From Betaproteobacteria bacterium (lineage in GTDB: Bacteria > Pseudomonadota > Gammaproteobacteria > Burkholderiales > Ferrovaceae): a stretch of DNA of 63,624 bases. The stretch covers positions 1-63,624 of the forward strand of contig JAGXAW010000005.1 of assembly GCA_018971415.1 (NCBI GenBank). The letters are read 5' to 3'. Shown here piece after piece: positions 53,610 through 63,340 of the stretch. Each line of letters opens with the position of its first letter. The stretch's first letter is position 1. A program made the position numbers and the translations under genes. The notes under the pieces were generated by a model. That model worked only from the letters and a program-made list of their open reading frames with translations, ran no database searches and was not told the origin of the DNA.

Positions 53610-55088
53610 ATGCGTCTTCTGTTACTTTCACTTTTTTTTGGATTATTACTTAGCGGGTGTGCAGTAGGGCCTGATTTTAAAAGCCCTGCAGCCCCCTCTG
53701 TGACGTCCTATACTAAAGGTAGTAATCCCTCAGAGATTACAGCTAACGCGAAAGACACCCATGGTGCTACACAACATTTAATTGCTAAGGAGCTTCCCCA
53801 TAACTGGTGGACAATGTTCGGTAGTGAACCATTAAATCAGATGGTGGAGTTGGCCCTTAAAAATAATCCTAATCTTGAGTCACTTCAACAAACGTTATTG
53901 AGTGCTCAACAAAGTGCCTATGCGCAAGAGCAATCACTGACTATCCCAAGCATTGACGCCAGTGTTAAAGAGACAAAGCAGCGATTTAATCCAGCGGCCT
54001 TTGGTCAGCCAAGTCCTCCTAGTATTTTTAGTCTGACTAACGCCTCAGTGAATATCGCTTATAACTTAGACATTTTTGGTGGTATCCGTCGTCAGATTGA
54101 AGCCGCCTATGCCCAAGCTGATGCACAGGCGTTTACTTATGAGGCAGCAAGAATTACTTTAGAGGCGAACGTGGTGACTACAGCAATTAAGCGTGCTGCC
54201 GTTAAAACGCAAATAGATCTTACACAAAAAATTATTCAACAGCAGGAAGAGCTTTTTCACATAACAGAGCTACGCTATCAGCTTGGCGCGGTGTCCCAGG
54301 CAGATGTTGCTGTAGCCAAAGAGTCGCTTGCTAAAATAAAAAATACACTCCCTGATCTAGACAATCAATATTTACGACTGGATCATCAGTTAGCTGTTTA
54401 CTTAGGTCAACTCCCATCTCAAAGTAATGTGGCTTCTCTTAATTTGGCTGAGATAAAACTCCCACAAGACTTACCGTTATCTGTCCCCTCTGAATTAGTC
54501 CATCAAAGACCAGACATACTGGTATCGGAGGCTCAGTTACATGCTGCCACAGCTCAAGTGGGCGTTGCACTGTCTGGTGAATACCCGGCCATTTCGATTA
54601 ACGCGTCCTACGGTACGTTGTCAGCCAATCCCAGTACCGTTTTTTCAAGAAATTCTGCGGTTTGGAGTTTGTCCTCTGGCATCGTTCAGCCTTTATTTCA
54701 TGGTGGTGCCCTGAAAGCGCAAACAGAGGCTGCTCAAGCGCTATTAAAAAGTGCTGCACTCCAATATCAGCAAACAGTACTAAATGCCTTTCAAAATGTT
54801 GCTGACAGTATCTCAACATTAGAAACAGACGGGCAATATTTAAACCAGTCCTATCAAACTTACGATGCAACCTCTGAGCAAATGAACTTAATTCAACAGC
54901 AATTTGACACAGGTTCAATGAGTTATATGCAACTGATTAGTGCGCAACTGCATCAGGAACAATCAGCAATAGCTTTAAGCCAAGCGAAGGCAAATCGTTT
55001 GAATGATACGGCTGCATTTTTTTTGGCGTTAGGTGGAGGATGGAGCGAAGAGGCTCATCATCCTAAAAACAACCCTATTGAGAAATGA
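53610..55088 (+). CDS. Outer-membrane efflux lipoprotein (NodT/OprM-type)
   Basis: A 492-residue TolC-fold channel with a lipobox LSGC (Cys17) after a hydrophobic signal. Two OEP repeats are seen: AVGPDFKSPAAPS and NWWTMFGSEPLNQMVELALKNNPNLE at the start and PLFHGGALKAQTEAAQALL and VADSISTLETDGQ in the second half. It is the outer channel for the RND pump, placed before the adaptor, an order that differs from the common adaptor-pump-channel layout. Confidence 0.9.
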   Translation: MRLLLLSLFFGLLLSGCAVGPDFKSPAAPSVTSYTKGSNPSEITANAKDTHGATQHLIAKELPHNWWTMFGSEPLNQMVELALKNNPNLESLQQTLLSAQQSAYAQEQSLTIPSIDASVKETKQRFNPAAFGQPSPPSIFSLTNASVNIAYNLDIFGGIRRQIEAAYAQADAQAFTYEAARITLEANVVTTAIKRAAVKTQIDLTQKIIQQQEELFHITELRYQLGAVSQADVAVAKESLAKIKNTLPDLDNQYLRLDHQLAVYLGQLPSQSNVASLNLAEIKLPQDLPLSVPSELVHQRPDILVSEAQLHAATAQVGVALSGEYPAISINASYGTLSANPSTVFSRNSAVWSLSSGIVQPLFHGGALKAQTEAAQALLKSAALQYQQTVLNAFQNVADSISTLETDGQYLNQSYQTYDATSEQMNLIQQQFDTGSMSYMQLISAQLHQEQSAIALSQAKANRLNDTAAFFLALGGGWSEEAHHPKNNPIEK

Positions 55089-55096
55089 GATAAACA

Positions 55097-56248
55097 ATGG
55101 ATAGCGAGAAGGCAAACAATCAATCATTGACTAAAAAACGCATGATCATCATGTTGATTGTCGTAGCGTTATTAATGGGTGCGATAGTTGGTTTTAATAT
55201 CTTTAAACAGTACGCCATTAAAAAATACATGAGCGGAATGGGCATTCCTGCGCAAACAGTGACAACCATCATTGCTCACTACAGTGAGTGGACTCCCACC
55301 ATTGATGAAGTGGCCACCCTCAGAGCAGTTAGAGGGGTCAGCATTAGTACAGAGTCAGCAGGTCTTGTTAAAAAAGTGTTATTCCATTCAGGCGATAAGG
55401 TTAAAGCCAATCAAGTTTTACTTGTACTCAACAAGGATACTGAGGAAGCACAACTTAAGGTATTAAAAGCGTCGCTTAAACTTGCCAAACTGACACTTGA
55501 ACGTGATCGAAAACAATATCAAGTAAAAGCAATAAGTCTCATGCAATTACAAAATGATGAGGCTGATTATCAGAGTAAATTGGCGCAAGTAGAAGCACAA
55601 AAAGCCTTAGTGGAAAAAAAGATTGTACGTGCTCCCTTTTCAGGGAAGGTGGGCATAACAACCATTAACCCGGGACAATATATTAATGTTGGCGACAAGA
55701 TAGTTAGCTTGCAACAAACTACCCCTATTTTGGCTGATTTTAATGTCCCCCAGTCCTTGTTTAGCGTGCTGAAGGTTAAACAACCCATTACGCTAACCTC
55801 AGAGGTTTGGCCCAAGATAACGTTTAAAGGTGAGATTGGGGCGGTAAGCGCTGATGTTGACCAAGCCACCAGAAATATTGCTATTCAAGCTATTGTTCAA
55901 AATGATCAGCAACATTTGTTACCAGGTATGTTTGTCATGGCCCATTGGCAATATGGACAACCTCAACAGTTCTTAACCTTGCCACAATCTGCCATTACCT
56001 TTAATCCCTATGGTGCGACAGTTTTTGTTGTAAAAAATACTGCAAATGGAAAACCTCCGACGGCCCAGCAGGTATTTATCACCACAGGTGCAACCCGAGG
56101 TGACCAGATTGCTATTTTGTCTGGCATTAAAGAGGGTGATGAGGTAGTCACCAGCGGACAGTTAAAGCTTAAAACAGGTATTCCTGTGTCTGTCAGTCAT
56201 CTTGTTGAGCCGGCAAACAATCCTGCTCCTACGCCACAAGAACATTAA
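55097..56248 (+). CDS. RND efflux periplasmic adaptor (membrane fusion protein)
   Basis: A 383-residue HlyD-family adaptor with a single N-terminal membrane helix (about 16-36) instead of a lipobox. The lipoyl/hairpin section includes VSTESAGLVKKVLFHSGDKVKANQVLLVL and the alpha-helical hairpin around 115-165; the beta-barrel has FSGKVGITTINPGQYINVGD, and the C-terminal section VTSGQLKLKTGIPVSV. Links the pump to the outer channel. Confidence 0.9.
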   Translation: MDSEKANNQSLTKKRMIIMLIVVALLMGAIVGFNIFKQYAIKKYMSGMGIPAQTVTTIIAHYSEWTPTIDEVATLRAVRGVSISTESAGLVKKVLFHSGDKVKANQVLLVLNKDTEEAQLKVLKASLKLAKLTLERDRKQYQVKAISLMQLQNDEADYQSKLAQVEAQKALVEKKIVRAPFSGKVGITTINPGQYINVGDKIVSLQQTTPILADFNVPQSLFSVLKVKQPITLTSEVWPKITFKGEIGAVSADVDQATRNIAIQAIVQNDQQHLLPGMFVMAHWQYGQPQQFLTLPQSAITFNPYGATVFVVKNTANGKPPTAQQVFITTGATRGDQIAILSGIKEGDEVVTSGQLKLKTGIPVSVSHLVEPANNPAPTPQEH

Positions 56249-56262
56249 AGAAGGGACTGACA

Positions 56263-59200
56263 ATGTCTTTTACAGATATCTTTATTCGTAGGCCTGTTTT
56301 ATCGATAGTGGTGAGTCTGTTTATCTTGGTTTTAGGTTTACGATCAATCTTTGGTCTACCAGTTAATCAATATCCACGAACACAAAACGCTGTTGTCACT
56401 ATCACAACGAATTATTTTGGTGCTGATGCCAGAACTGTGGCAGGTTTTATTACTCAACCTTTAGAATCTGCTATCGCACAAGCACAGGGCATTGATTATC
56501 TCTCGTCCAATAGTCTTCTTGGTACGTCGATTATTACAGCAACACTTCGCTTAAACTACGACCCTAATAAAGCGTTAACTGAAATCAATACCCAGGTGAA
56601 CACAGTACTGAATCAATTGCCAACAGGGACTCAACAACCTGTCTTGTCTGTTAAGGTGGGCGAGACCATTGATTCTATGTATATGGGTTTTTATAGTGAT
56701 GTGCTACCCACCAATAACGTAACAGACTTTCTTTTGCGTGAAGTAAAACCTCAATTAGATTCTATCGAGGGCGTACAAACAGCAGAAATCTTAGGTGCCC
56801 GTAATTTTGCGCTTAGAGCTTGGTTAATTGACCAAAAAATGGCCGCCCTTGGTGTCAGTGCCCAGGACGTATCGGCAGCGCTGGCAGCCAATAATTATCT
56901 TGCAGCAATAGGGTCAAGTAAAGGGCAGGCAGTGAGTATTGACCTTACTGCAAATACGGATTTACATAGCGTTGATGAGTTTAAAAAATTGATTGTTAAA
57001 CAGTCAGGCAATGTGACTGTTCGTCTTCAAGATGTGGCCAAAGTGGTGTTAGGCGCAGATAACTATGATTTTAACGTTGCCTTTGATGGCCAAAAATCGG
57101 TATTTATTGGTATCAAAGTCGCACCTAATGCCAACGTATTAGAAGTAGCACAGCGCGTCAGGAATGTCTTTCCCTCTATTAAAGCCAAGCTCCCCACGGG
57201 TCTGACTGGCAATATTGTGTACGACTCTACTCAATACATCACGACCTCTATTCATGAAGTTGCCAAAACGCTTGTTGAAGCATTAGTTATTGTGACTTTA
57301 GTCATTTTTCTGTTTTTAGGTAATGTTCGAGCAGTGGTGATTCCTGTGGTCGCCATGCCCTTATCGTTAATTGGTACTTTTCTGATTATGCTCGTGTTGG
57401 GTTACTCAATTAACTTATTAACTCTGTTGGCATTAGTTTTGGCTATTGGTCTTGTTGTGGACGATGCAATTATCGTTGTTGAAAATGTCGATCGTCATAT
57501 GCATGAAGAGGGTAAATCAGCCTGGGATGCGGCTATTCTTGCTGCTCGAGAGTTAGGCGGTCCAATATTGGCCATGACGGTGGTCTTAATCGCCGTGTAT
57601 ATTCCTATCGGATTTCAAGGTGGACTGACGGGAGCATTATTTACTGAGTTTGCATTTACCTTAGCGGGAGCTGTGACCGTCTCTGGGGTTATTGCTCTCA
57701 CTTTGTCACCCATGATGTGCTCTAAATTCTTTAAACTCAGTAATCAAGGTAATCAGTTTTCGCATTGGATTGACAGACAGTTCGAAAAAATACACACAAA
57801 GTATCAAAAACTTCTTACTAACTTACTAAAAACACAGTCTGTATTGGCCGTAATGGGTATATTGCTGTTGCTTGGCGCTGTTTATTTATTTGTTACATCA
57901 GCCAAAGAGTTAGCCCCAACGGAGGATCAAGGTATTGTGCTCTACTCCATGACAGGACCTCCTAATCCTTCCTCTGATCAAATGCAAAGTTACGCTGATG
58001 AGTTGTATAAAATTGCCAAAACTGAACCTGAATATATGCAAATGTTTCAGATTACGGGCTCCCCGGTCATGAACCAAGGTATTGGTGGTGTTGTGTTTAA
58101 ACCTTGGGACCAACGTCAAAGAAATGCTGAAACATTACAAAAAGACCTACAAGTGAAATGGGGTCAATTGCCTGGTGCACGGGTTGCTGCTTTTCAGTTT
58201 CCACCCTTACCTGGAACCCAAGGTCTGCCTGTACAGTTTGTTATTAATACGACAGATTCCTTCAGTAACTTAAACGATGTGGCTGAAAAGGTGGTTGATG
58301 ATGCCAGAAAAAGTGGCATGTTTTTCTTTATAGACAAAGACCTGAAGATTGACAAACCACAAGCTACTTTTGTGGTTGATAAGAATATAGCGAGCAATCT
58401 GGGTTTATCACAAAAGGATATTGCAACCACGCTAAATAGTGCCTTAGGGGCCGGTTACATAAACTACTTCTCCATAGATGGACGCTCTTATAAAGTGATC
58501 CCCCAGGTTGAGCAAGTTGATCGACTCAATCCAGAACAAATTCTAAACCTGCACTTTAAAACAGCCAGCGGACAGATGATTAGCGCACGCTCCATAGGGC
58601 AGATCAAAGAAGAGGTGGTACCTGAGGTGGTGAGTCACTTTCAGCAACTCAATGCCACAACCATTGCCGGGGTAGCCACACCATTTGTCACTCAAGAGGA
58701 GGTTTTGGCTTTTCTGAAAAAAGCGACATTAAAATACGCTCCCTCAGGATACAACGTTGATTACTCAGGCGCCTCTAGACAATTTGTGAAGGAGTCGGGC
58801 AGCTTTGTGGTTACTTTGTTGTTTGCTATATTGATGGTCTACTTGGTTTTGGCGGCGTTATTTGAAAGCTTTAGAGACCCTGTAGTGATACTCTTTTCTG
58901 TGCCGATGGCGCTCTTTGGCGCACTCATCTTTATCAACTTAGGCTTTACCACACTGAATATTTATACCCAAGTGGGTTTGGTCACGTTGATGGGTTTAAT
59001 CAGTAAGCATGGCATTTTGATCGTACAATTTGCCAATCAAAAACAAAAAGAAGGGCAATCAAAATTAGAGGCTGTCATTGAAGCTTCCTCCATTCGTTTG
59101 CGGCCTATCTTAATGACAACCGCAGCGATGGTGTTGGGTGTGTTACCTTTAGTGATTGCGAGTGGTGCAGGTGCGGCAGGGCGACGTGCTATGGGTATTG

Positions 59201-59304
59201 TGATCTTCTCAGGTTTGTCGATTGGGACTTTATTTACATTGTTTGTGGTGCCAGCCGTCTATCTGGTTTTGGCCCAATCACATAAAACAGGAAAAGCGGA
59301 ATAA
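56263..59304 (+). CDS. RND multidrug efflux permease (HAE1 type)
   Basis: A 1013-residue, twelve-helix proton-driven pump. The start SFTDIFIRRPVLSIVVSL, the proton-relay pair D400-D401 in GLVVDDAIIVVENVDRHM, and TAAMVLGVLPLVIASGAGAAGRRAMG are typical of the AcrB/MexB superfamily. Slightly shorter than AcrB (1049). It sits 15 bases after the adaptor, forming a three-gene tripartite system without an adjacent regulator. Substrates (drugs, solvents or metals) cannot be read; absence of an HME-type metal signature favours organic substrates. Confidence 0.92.
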   Translation: MSFTDIFIRRPVLSIVVSLFILVLGLRSIFGLPVNQYPRTQNAVVTITTNYFGADARTVAGFITQPLESAIAQAQGIDYLSSNSLLGTSIITATLRLNYDPNKALTEINTQVNTVLNQLPTGTQQPVLSVKVGETIDSMYMGFYSDVLPTNNVTDFLLREVKPQLDSIEGVQTAEILGARNFALRAWLIDQKMAALGVSAQDVSAALAANNYLAAIGSSKGQAVSIDLTANTDLHSVDEFKKLIVKQSGNVTVRLQDVAKVVLGADNYDFNVAFDGQKSVFIGIKVAPNANVLEVAQRVRNVFPSIKAKLPTGLTGNIVYDSTQYITTSIHEVAKTLVEALVIVTLVIFLFLGNVRAVVIPVVAMPLSLIGTFLIMLVLGYSINLLTLLALVLAIGLVVDDAIIVVENVDRHMHEEGKSAWDAAILAARELGGPILAMTVVLIAVYIPIGFQGGLTGALFTEFAFTLAGAVTVSGVIALTLSPMMCSKFFKLSNQGNQFSHWIDRQFEKIHTKYQKLLTNLLKTQSVLAVMGILLLLGAVYLFVTSAKELAPTEDQGIVLYSMTGPPNPSSDQMQSYADELYKIAKTEPEYMQMFQITGSPVMNQGIGGVVFKPWDQRQRNAETLQKDLQVKWGQLPGARVAAFQFPPLPGTQGLPVQFVINTTDSFSNLNDVAEKVVDDARKSGMFFFIDKDLKIDKPQATFVVDKNIASNLGLSQKDIATTLNSALGAGYINYFSIDGRSYKVIPQVEQVDRLNPEQILNLHFKTASGQMISARSIGQIKEEVVPEVVSHFQQLNATTIAGVATPFVTQEEVLAFLKKATLKYAPSGYNVDYSGASRQFVKESGSFVVTLLFAILMVYLVLAALFESFRDPVVILFSVPMALFGALIFINLGFTTLNIYTQVGLVTLMGLISKHGILIVQFANQKQKEGQSKLEAVIEASSIRLRPILMTTAAMVLGVLPLVIASGAGAAGRRAMGIVIFSGLSIGTLFTLFVVPAVYLVLAQSHKTGKAE

Positions 59305-59306
59305 TA

Positions 59307-60083
59307 TTATTTCTCTACAAACGCCCGTTCGATTACATAATCTCCAGGTTCACCAACACCTTCAGAGATTTTAAATCCGCGTTCGTCAAGCAGTGAAGAA
59401 ATGTCTTTGAGCATGCCTGGGCTGCCACAAATCATCGCTCTATCCACTTTAGGGTCTAAAGGTGGTAAGCCGATATCCTTAAACAGTTGTCCTGTCTCAA
59501 TTAAGGTGGTCACTCTTCCTGTGGTTTCAAATTCTTCACGGGTGACAGTGGGGTAGTAAATCAGTTTTTGTTTTACTTCTTCACCAAAGAATTCATTATT
59601 GGGTAGCTCATGTTTAATAAAATCACGATAAGCGAGTTCAGAAACCTGTCTTACCCCATGCACAAGAATCACTTTTTCAAATCGCTCATAGGTTTCTGGA
59701 TCTTTGATAATACTCATGAATGGTGCTAAACCCGTCCCCGTGGCAAAGAGATACACATGTTTACCCGGTAATAAATCATGAATGACCAGTGTTCCCACGG
59801 GTTTTTTGCTCACTAAAACATCATCACCCACTTGGATGTGTTGTAATCGGGAAGTCAGTGGACCATTGGGTACTTTGATACTTAAAAATTCTAGATATTC
59901 TTCATAGTTAGCACTGGCAATACTGTAGGCTCGGGTTAAAGGTTTTCCATCAACCTCAAGACCAATCATGACAAAGTGGCCATTTTCAAAACGCAGTCCT
60001 GGATCACGAGTGGTCGTGAAACTAAATAAGGTGTCGTTCCAATGATGCACTGAGAGAACTTTTTCTGTACCGAAAGCTGCCAT
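59307..60083 (-). CDS. fpr: Ferredoxin/flavodoxin-NADP+ reductase
   Basis: A 258-residue FAD/NADP reductase. FAD-binding RAYSIAS near residue 55 and GPLTSRLQHIQVGD, NADP-binding FATGTGLAPFMSIIKD near 115, and the C-terminal EKAFVEK-like ending RAFVEK, typical of the short Fpr class whose last residues stack on FAD. It provides or drains low-potential electrons for biosynthesis and stress. Divergent from bioF over 88 bases, which contain an inverted repeat. Confidence 0.93.
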   Translation of the reverse strand: MAAFGTEKVLSVHHWNDTLFSFTTTRDPGLRFENGHFVMIGLEVDGKPLTRAYSIASANYEEYLEFLSIKVPNGPLTSRLQHIQVGDDVLVSKKPVGTLVIHDLLPGKHVYLFATGTGLAPFMSIIKDPETYERFEKVILVHGVRQVSELAYRDFIKHELPNNEFFGEEVKQKLIYYPTVTREEFETTGRVTTLIETGQLFKDIGLPPLDPKVDRAMICGSPGMLKDISSLLDERGFKISEGVGEPGDYVIERAFVEK

Positions 60084-60117
60084 AATGTTAAATAACTGAA
60101 TAATTAAAAAGAATAAT

Positions 60118-60142
60118 TCATTATTATAATAGTAAATAATGA
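60118..60142. promoter_or_regulatory. Inverted repeat between fpr and bioF
   Basis: TCATTATT (60118-60125) and AATAATGA (60135-60142) are perfect mirror arms around nine AT-rich bases, in the shared promoter region. The layout (short palindrome, 9-nt centre) could suit a LysR-type or other dimeric regulator, but the region is very AT-rich. It does not resemble a BirA site. Confidence 0.3.
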
Positions 60143-60171
60143 TCCATTAAAGAACGATTCCTTATATTTAT

Positions 60172-61323
60172 ATGCATGATTTGTTTAAAGAACAGCTAGA
60201 TAACTGGAAAAACAAAGGGCTTTGGCGTGAGCGTAGGGTGATTTCTACACCACAAAAACCCCATTTATTGGTTGATAATAAACCTTTGGTATCCTTTGCC
60301 AGTAATGACTACTTAGGTTTTGCAAGCCATCCTAAAGTTGTTGAGGCCATGCAAGAGGCACTTTCTTTATATGGTGCGGGTGCTGGGTCTTCCGCAATGG
60401 TTAGTGGTCACCATGTGCTGTTTCACGAGCTAGAAAACCGATTTGCCCAGTTGCAACATCACAAAAAAGCAATACATTTTTCAACTGGCTATATGGCAAA
60501 CATGGGAGTTCTCAATGCCATTACCTTGAACAACACTGCTATTTTCTCGGATGCATTAAATCATGCCAGTTTGATTGATGGCATAAGGCTTAGCAAGGCA
60601 GAGGAAATTTGTATCTATCCGCACCTTGATATTAATTATTTAGAGCAAGCATTAAGCCAATCAACGAAGACAAACAAATGGATTGTCACAGATGGGGTCT
60701 TTAGTATGGATGGAGACATCGCCCCCTTAAGACAATTATTGGAGTTGGCAGAGCGCTATGATGCTTATATTTATCTTGATGATGCGCATGGTTTTGGGGT
60801 ACTTGGTTCAACAGGACGTGGAATTCTAGAGCATTTTGCCATTAACTCTTGTCGGATTGTCTACATGGCAACCCTTGGAAAAGCCATGGGTGTGTTTGGG
60901 GCTCTCGTCTCTGGGGATGAGATGCTGATTGATTGGATTTTACAAAAATCAAGAAGTTATATTTTTACTACTGGAAGCCCACCTGTACTAGCAGCTGGTG
61001 TATTGGCTGCTATATCCCTACTTCAAACAGACCTTAGCTACCATACAAGATTAAAGGAATTAATTGCCTACCTCAGCCAACACCTCCATTCAATGCAAAG
61101 TGATTCTGTACTGTCTGAGACGGCGATTCACCCTATAATACTAGGAGACAATCAGCGCGTTATGTATTGCATGAGTAAGTTATTAGAAGAGAATATTTGG
61201 GTACCTGCCATTCGTCCTCCCACCGTGCCAGTAGGCAGTGCAAGACTAAGAATTAGTTTGTGCGCAAATCACGAATTATCAGATATAGACCGTTTAATGG
61301 ATGTGTTATCTAAGGTATTGTGA
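60172..61323 (+). CDS. bioF: 8-amino-7-oxononanoate synthase BioF
   Basis: Condenses pimeloyl-ACP/CoA with alanine in biotin synthesis. The 383 residues include FASNDYLGFASHPKV, GAGAGSSAMVSGHH, DGVFSMDGDIAPL, DDAHGFGVLG and the PLP lysine in YMATLGKAMGVFG. The stop overlaps the bioA start by four bases; the operon is bioF-bioA-bioD, without bioB, bioC or bioH in the window. Confidence 0.95.
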   Translation: MHDLFKEQLDNWKNKGLWRERRVISTPQKPHLLVDNKPLVSFASNDYLGFASHPKVVEAMQEALSLYGAGAGSSAMVSGHHVLFHELENRFAQLQHHKKAIHFSTGYMANMGVLNAITLNNTAIFSDALNHASLIDGIRLSKAEEICIYPHLDINYLEQALSQSTKTNKWIVTDGVFSMDGDIAPLRQLLELAERYDAYIYLDDAHGFGVLGSTGRGILEHFAINSCRIVYMATLGKAMGVFGALVSGDEMLIDWILQKSRSYIFTTGSPPVLAAGVLAAISLLQTDLSYHTRLKELIAYLSQHLHSMQSDSVLSETAIHPIILGDNQRVMYCMSKLLEENIWVPAIRPPTVPVGSARLRISLCANHELSDIDRLMDVLSKVL

Positions 61324-62618
61324 GTATGCCTATGAGCTGGGGTATTAGAAGTTTTAACGCTGTGTGGCATCCTTGTACACAAATGAGATTTCATGAGGAT
61401 CTCCCGCCTATCGTCATTAAAGAAGCGAAGGGCGTTATGCTCTTTGATGAATTGGGAAATAGCTATATTGATGCCATTAGTTCCTGGTGGGTCAATTTAT
61501 TTGGACACCAGAACGAACGTATAAAAAATGCGCTTATAGAACAGCTCAATCAGCTAGAGCATGTTATGTTGGCGGGCTTTAGTCATCCACCTGTAATTGA
61601 ACTCTCTGAACGGCTAGCAGCCAAAACAAACCATCAATTAGGTCACGCCTTTTATGCATCAGATGGGGCTTCAGCCACAGAGATCGCCCTTAAGATGAGT
61701 GCGCATTATTGGCGGAATAAGGGTTTTTCTGATAAAAATCAATTTTTAGCTTTAAGCAACAGTTATCATGGAGAAACCATAGGAGCGCTGGGCGTTACTG
61801 ATATCGCCTTATTTAAAGATGCCTATCAAGATCTGATACGTATTTCTCCATTGTTGCCTGTGCCATACAGTGATAACAACGATGAGATTCAACGCTGTCT
61901 TGGTTTTGCTCAGGAATACCTTGAGAAACACCATCAACAGTTGTCATCTATTATTGTAGAGCCTTTAATTCAGGCAGCAGCTGGCATGCTTTTTTATCCT
62001 AAAGGTTATCTTGAAGGACTTTCAAGGTTAGCCAAGAAACACCAAATACATTTGATTATCGATGAGATCGCCATGGGGTTTGGTCGCACAGGAAGTTTTT
62101 TTGCTTACCAACAAACCGACGTTATTCCTGATTTCATCTGCTTATCCAAAGGGATTACAGGTGGGTTTCTTCCTTTATCTGCAGTGTTAACAACAGATGA
62201 TATTTTTGCTGCCTTTTATAAAAACAACCTCGCACAGGGTTTCTTACATTCACATTCATACACGGGAAACCCCTTGGCCTGTCGTGCGGCTATTGAAGTT
62301 CTCAATATTTTTGATGAAGACAACATCATTGAAAAGAACCATAGTAGACAGCCACTGTTTGATCAACTGCTATTACCTTTAATTAACCATAACAGTGTTA
62401 AATCCTATCGTCATATGGGCATGATTTGGGCCTTTGATATTGATACTAAGAAGCCTCAATTTTCAAGGGAATGCTATCGACTGGGATTAAAACACGGTAT
62501 TTTGGTGAGACCTATCGGAAATCAATTGTATTTTATGCCACCTTATACGATTACTGAACATGAGTTTGGTCAATTGGTTCATGCCACGCTTAAGGTATTA
62601 AATGAGGTGTCATTGTGA
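61320..62618 (+). CDS. bioA: Adenosylmethionine-8-amino-7-oxononanoate aminotransferase BioA
   Basis: Class III PLP aminotransferase using SAM to make 7,8-diaminopelargonate. The 432 residues show VWHPCTQM, AISSWWVNLFGH, YASDGASATEIALK, SNSYHGETIGALGVTD, IIDEIAMGFGRTG and the PLP lysine in CLSKGITGG. The start may be GTG 61320, overlapping bioF, or the in-frame ATG 61326 or 61335. bioD follows with a four-base overlap. Confidence 0.95.
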   Translation: MSMPMSWGIRSFNAVWHPCTQMRFHEDLPPIVIKEAKGVMLFDELGNSYIDAISSWWVNLFGHQNERIKNALIEQLNQLEHVMLAGFSHPPVIELSERLAAKTNHQLGHAFYASDGASATEIALKMSAHYWRNKGFSDKNQFLALSNSYHGETIGALGVTDIALFKDAYQDLIRISPLLPVPYSDNNDEIQRCLGFAQEYLEKHHQQLSSIIVEPLIQAAAGMLFYPKGYLEGLSRLAKKHQIHLIIDEIAMGFGRTGSFFAYQQTDVIPDFICLSKGITGGFLPLSAVLTTDDIFAAFYKNNLAQGFLHSHSYTGNPLACRAAIEVLNIFDEDNIIEKNHSRQPLFDQLLLPLINHNSVKSYRHMGMIWAFDIDTKKPQFSRECYRLGLKHGILVRPIGNQLYFMPPYTITEHEFGQLVHATLKVLNEVSL

Positions 62619-63292
62619 CAAAGGGATGGTTTGTAACGGGGACAGATACGGAAATAGGGAAAACCACTTTTAGTACCTTATTATTGGATTATTTGGTAAA
62701 AAAAGACTATTTGGTAACCGGCTTTAAACCAGTGGCATCAGGAGCCTCTTGGCAAAACAATGAGTTGGTCAATCAGGACGTCCAAGAACTTCAGCGTCAT
62801 TCCAATGCGAACTTAAAGTTAAGTCAAATTAATCCCTATTGTTTTGAGCCCGCTATAGCCCCTCACATCGCAGCCATGGGGTCTCATACGGTTATTCATC
62901 TTGATCATATTAAAAGGGTGTATGAAGAAGCCGCAAAACAAGTTGATTACGTGGTCGTTGAAGGAGCAGGGGGCATTTTAGTGCCACTTCATGAGGATCT
63001 TCTGACCTTAGACCTGTGTGCAACGCTGTCATTACCGGTCATCATTGTGGTTGGTATGCGCCTTGGGTGTATCAATCACGCACTTCTTACGGAAAAAGTG
63101 ATTCTTTCATCAGGTTTAACAGTGTTGGGATGGGTTGCCAATCAAATCAATCCTGAGATGCCCTATTATCAAGAAAATATCACCACGCTTAATAGATTAA
63201 TGACATCACCAATGCTTGCAGAAATTCCCTATCAAGATAGTGAAAAGAAAGAAATCCTTTGGATAAAAGAGCAGAGTATTTTTGATATTTAA
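62615..63292 (+). CDS. bioD: Dethiobiotin synthetase BioD
   Basis: ATP-dependent carboxylase/ligase closing the ureido ring of dethiobiotin, 225 residues. P-loop VTGTDTEIGKTTFSTLL near the N-terminus, KPVASGA, PAIAPHIAA, and VVEGAGGILVPL. Start GTG 62615, coupled to bioA by a four-base overlap. Last gene of bioF-bioA-bioD; only ~48 bases separate it from the convergent pab-type gene. Confidence 0.95.
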   Translation: MTKGWFVTGTDTEIGKTTFSTLLLDYLVKKDYLVTGFKPVASGASWQNNELVNQDVQELQRHSNANLKLSQINPYCFEPAIAPHIAAMGSHTVIHLDHIKRVYEEAAKQVDYVVVEGAGGILVPLHEDLLTLDLCATLSLPVIIVVGMRLGCINHALLTEKVILSSGLTVLGWVANQINPEMPYYQENITTLNRLMTSPMLAEIPYQDSEKKEILWIKEQSIFDI

Positions 63293-63340
63293 AATCATCT
63301 TTAGGCTAAAAGAGAATTAACAAATTACTCAAAACAGTCC

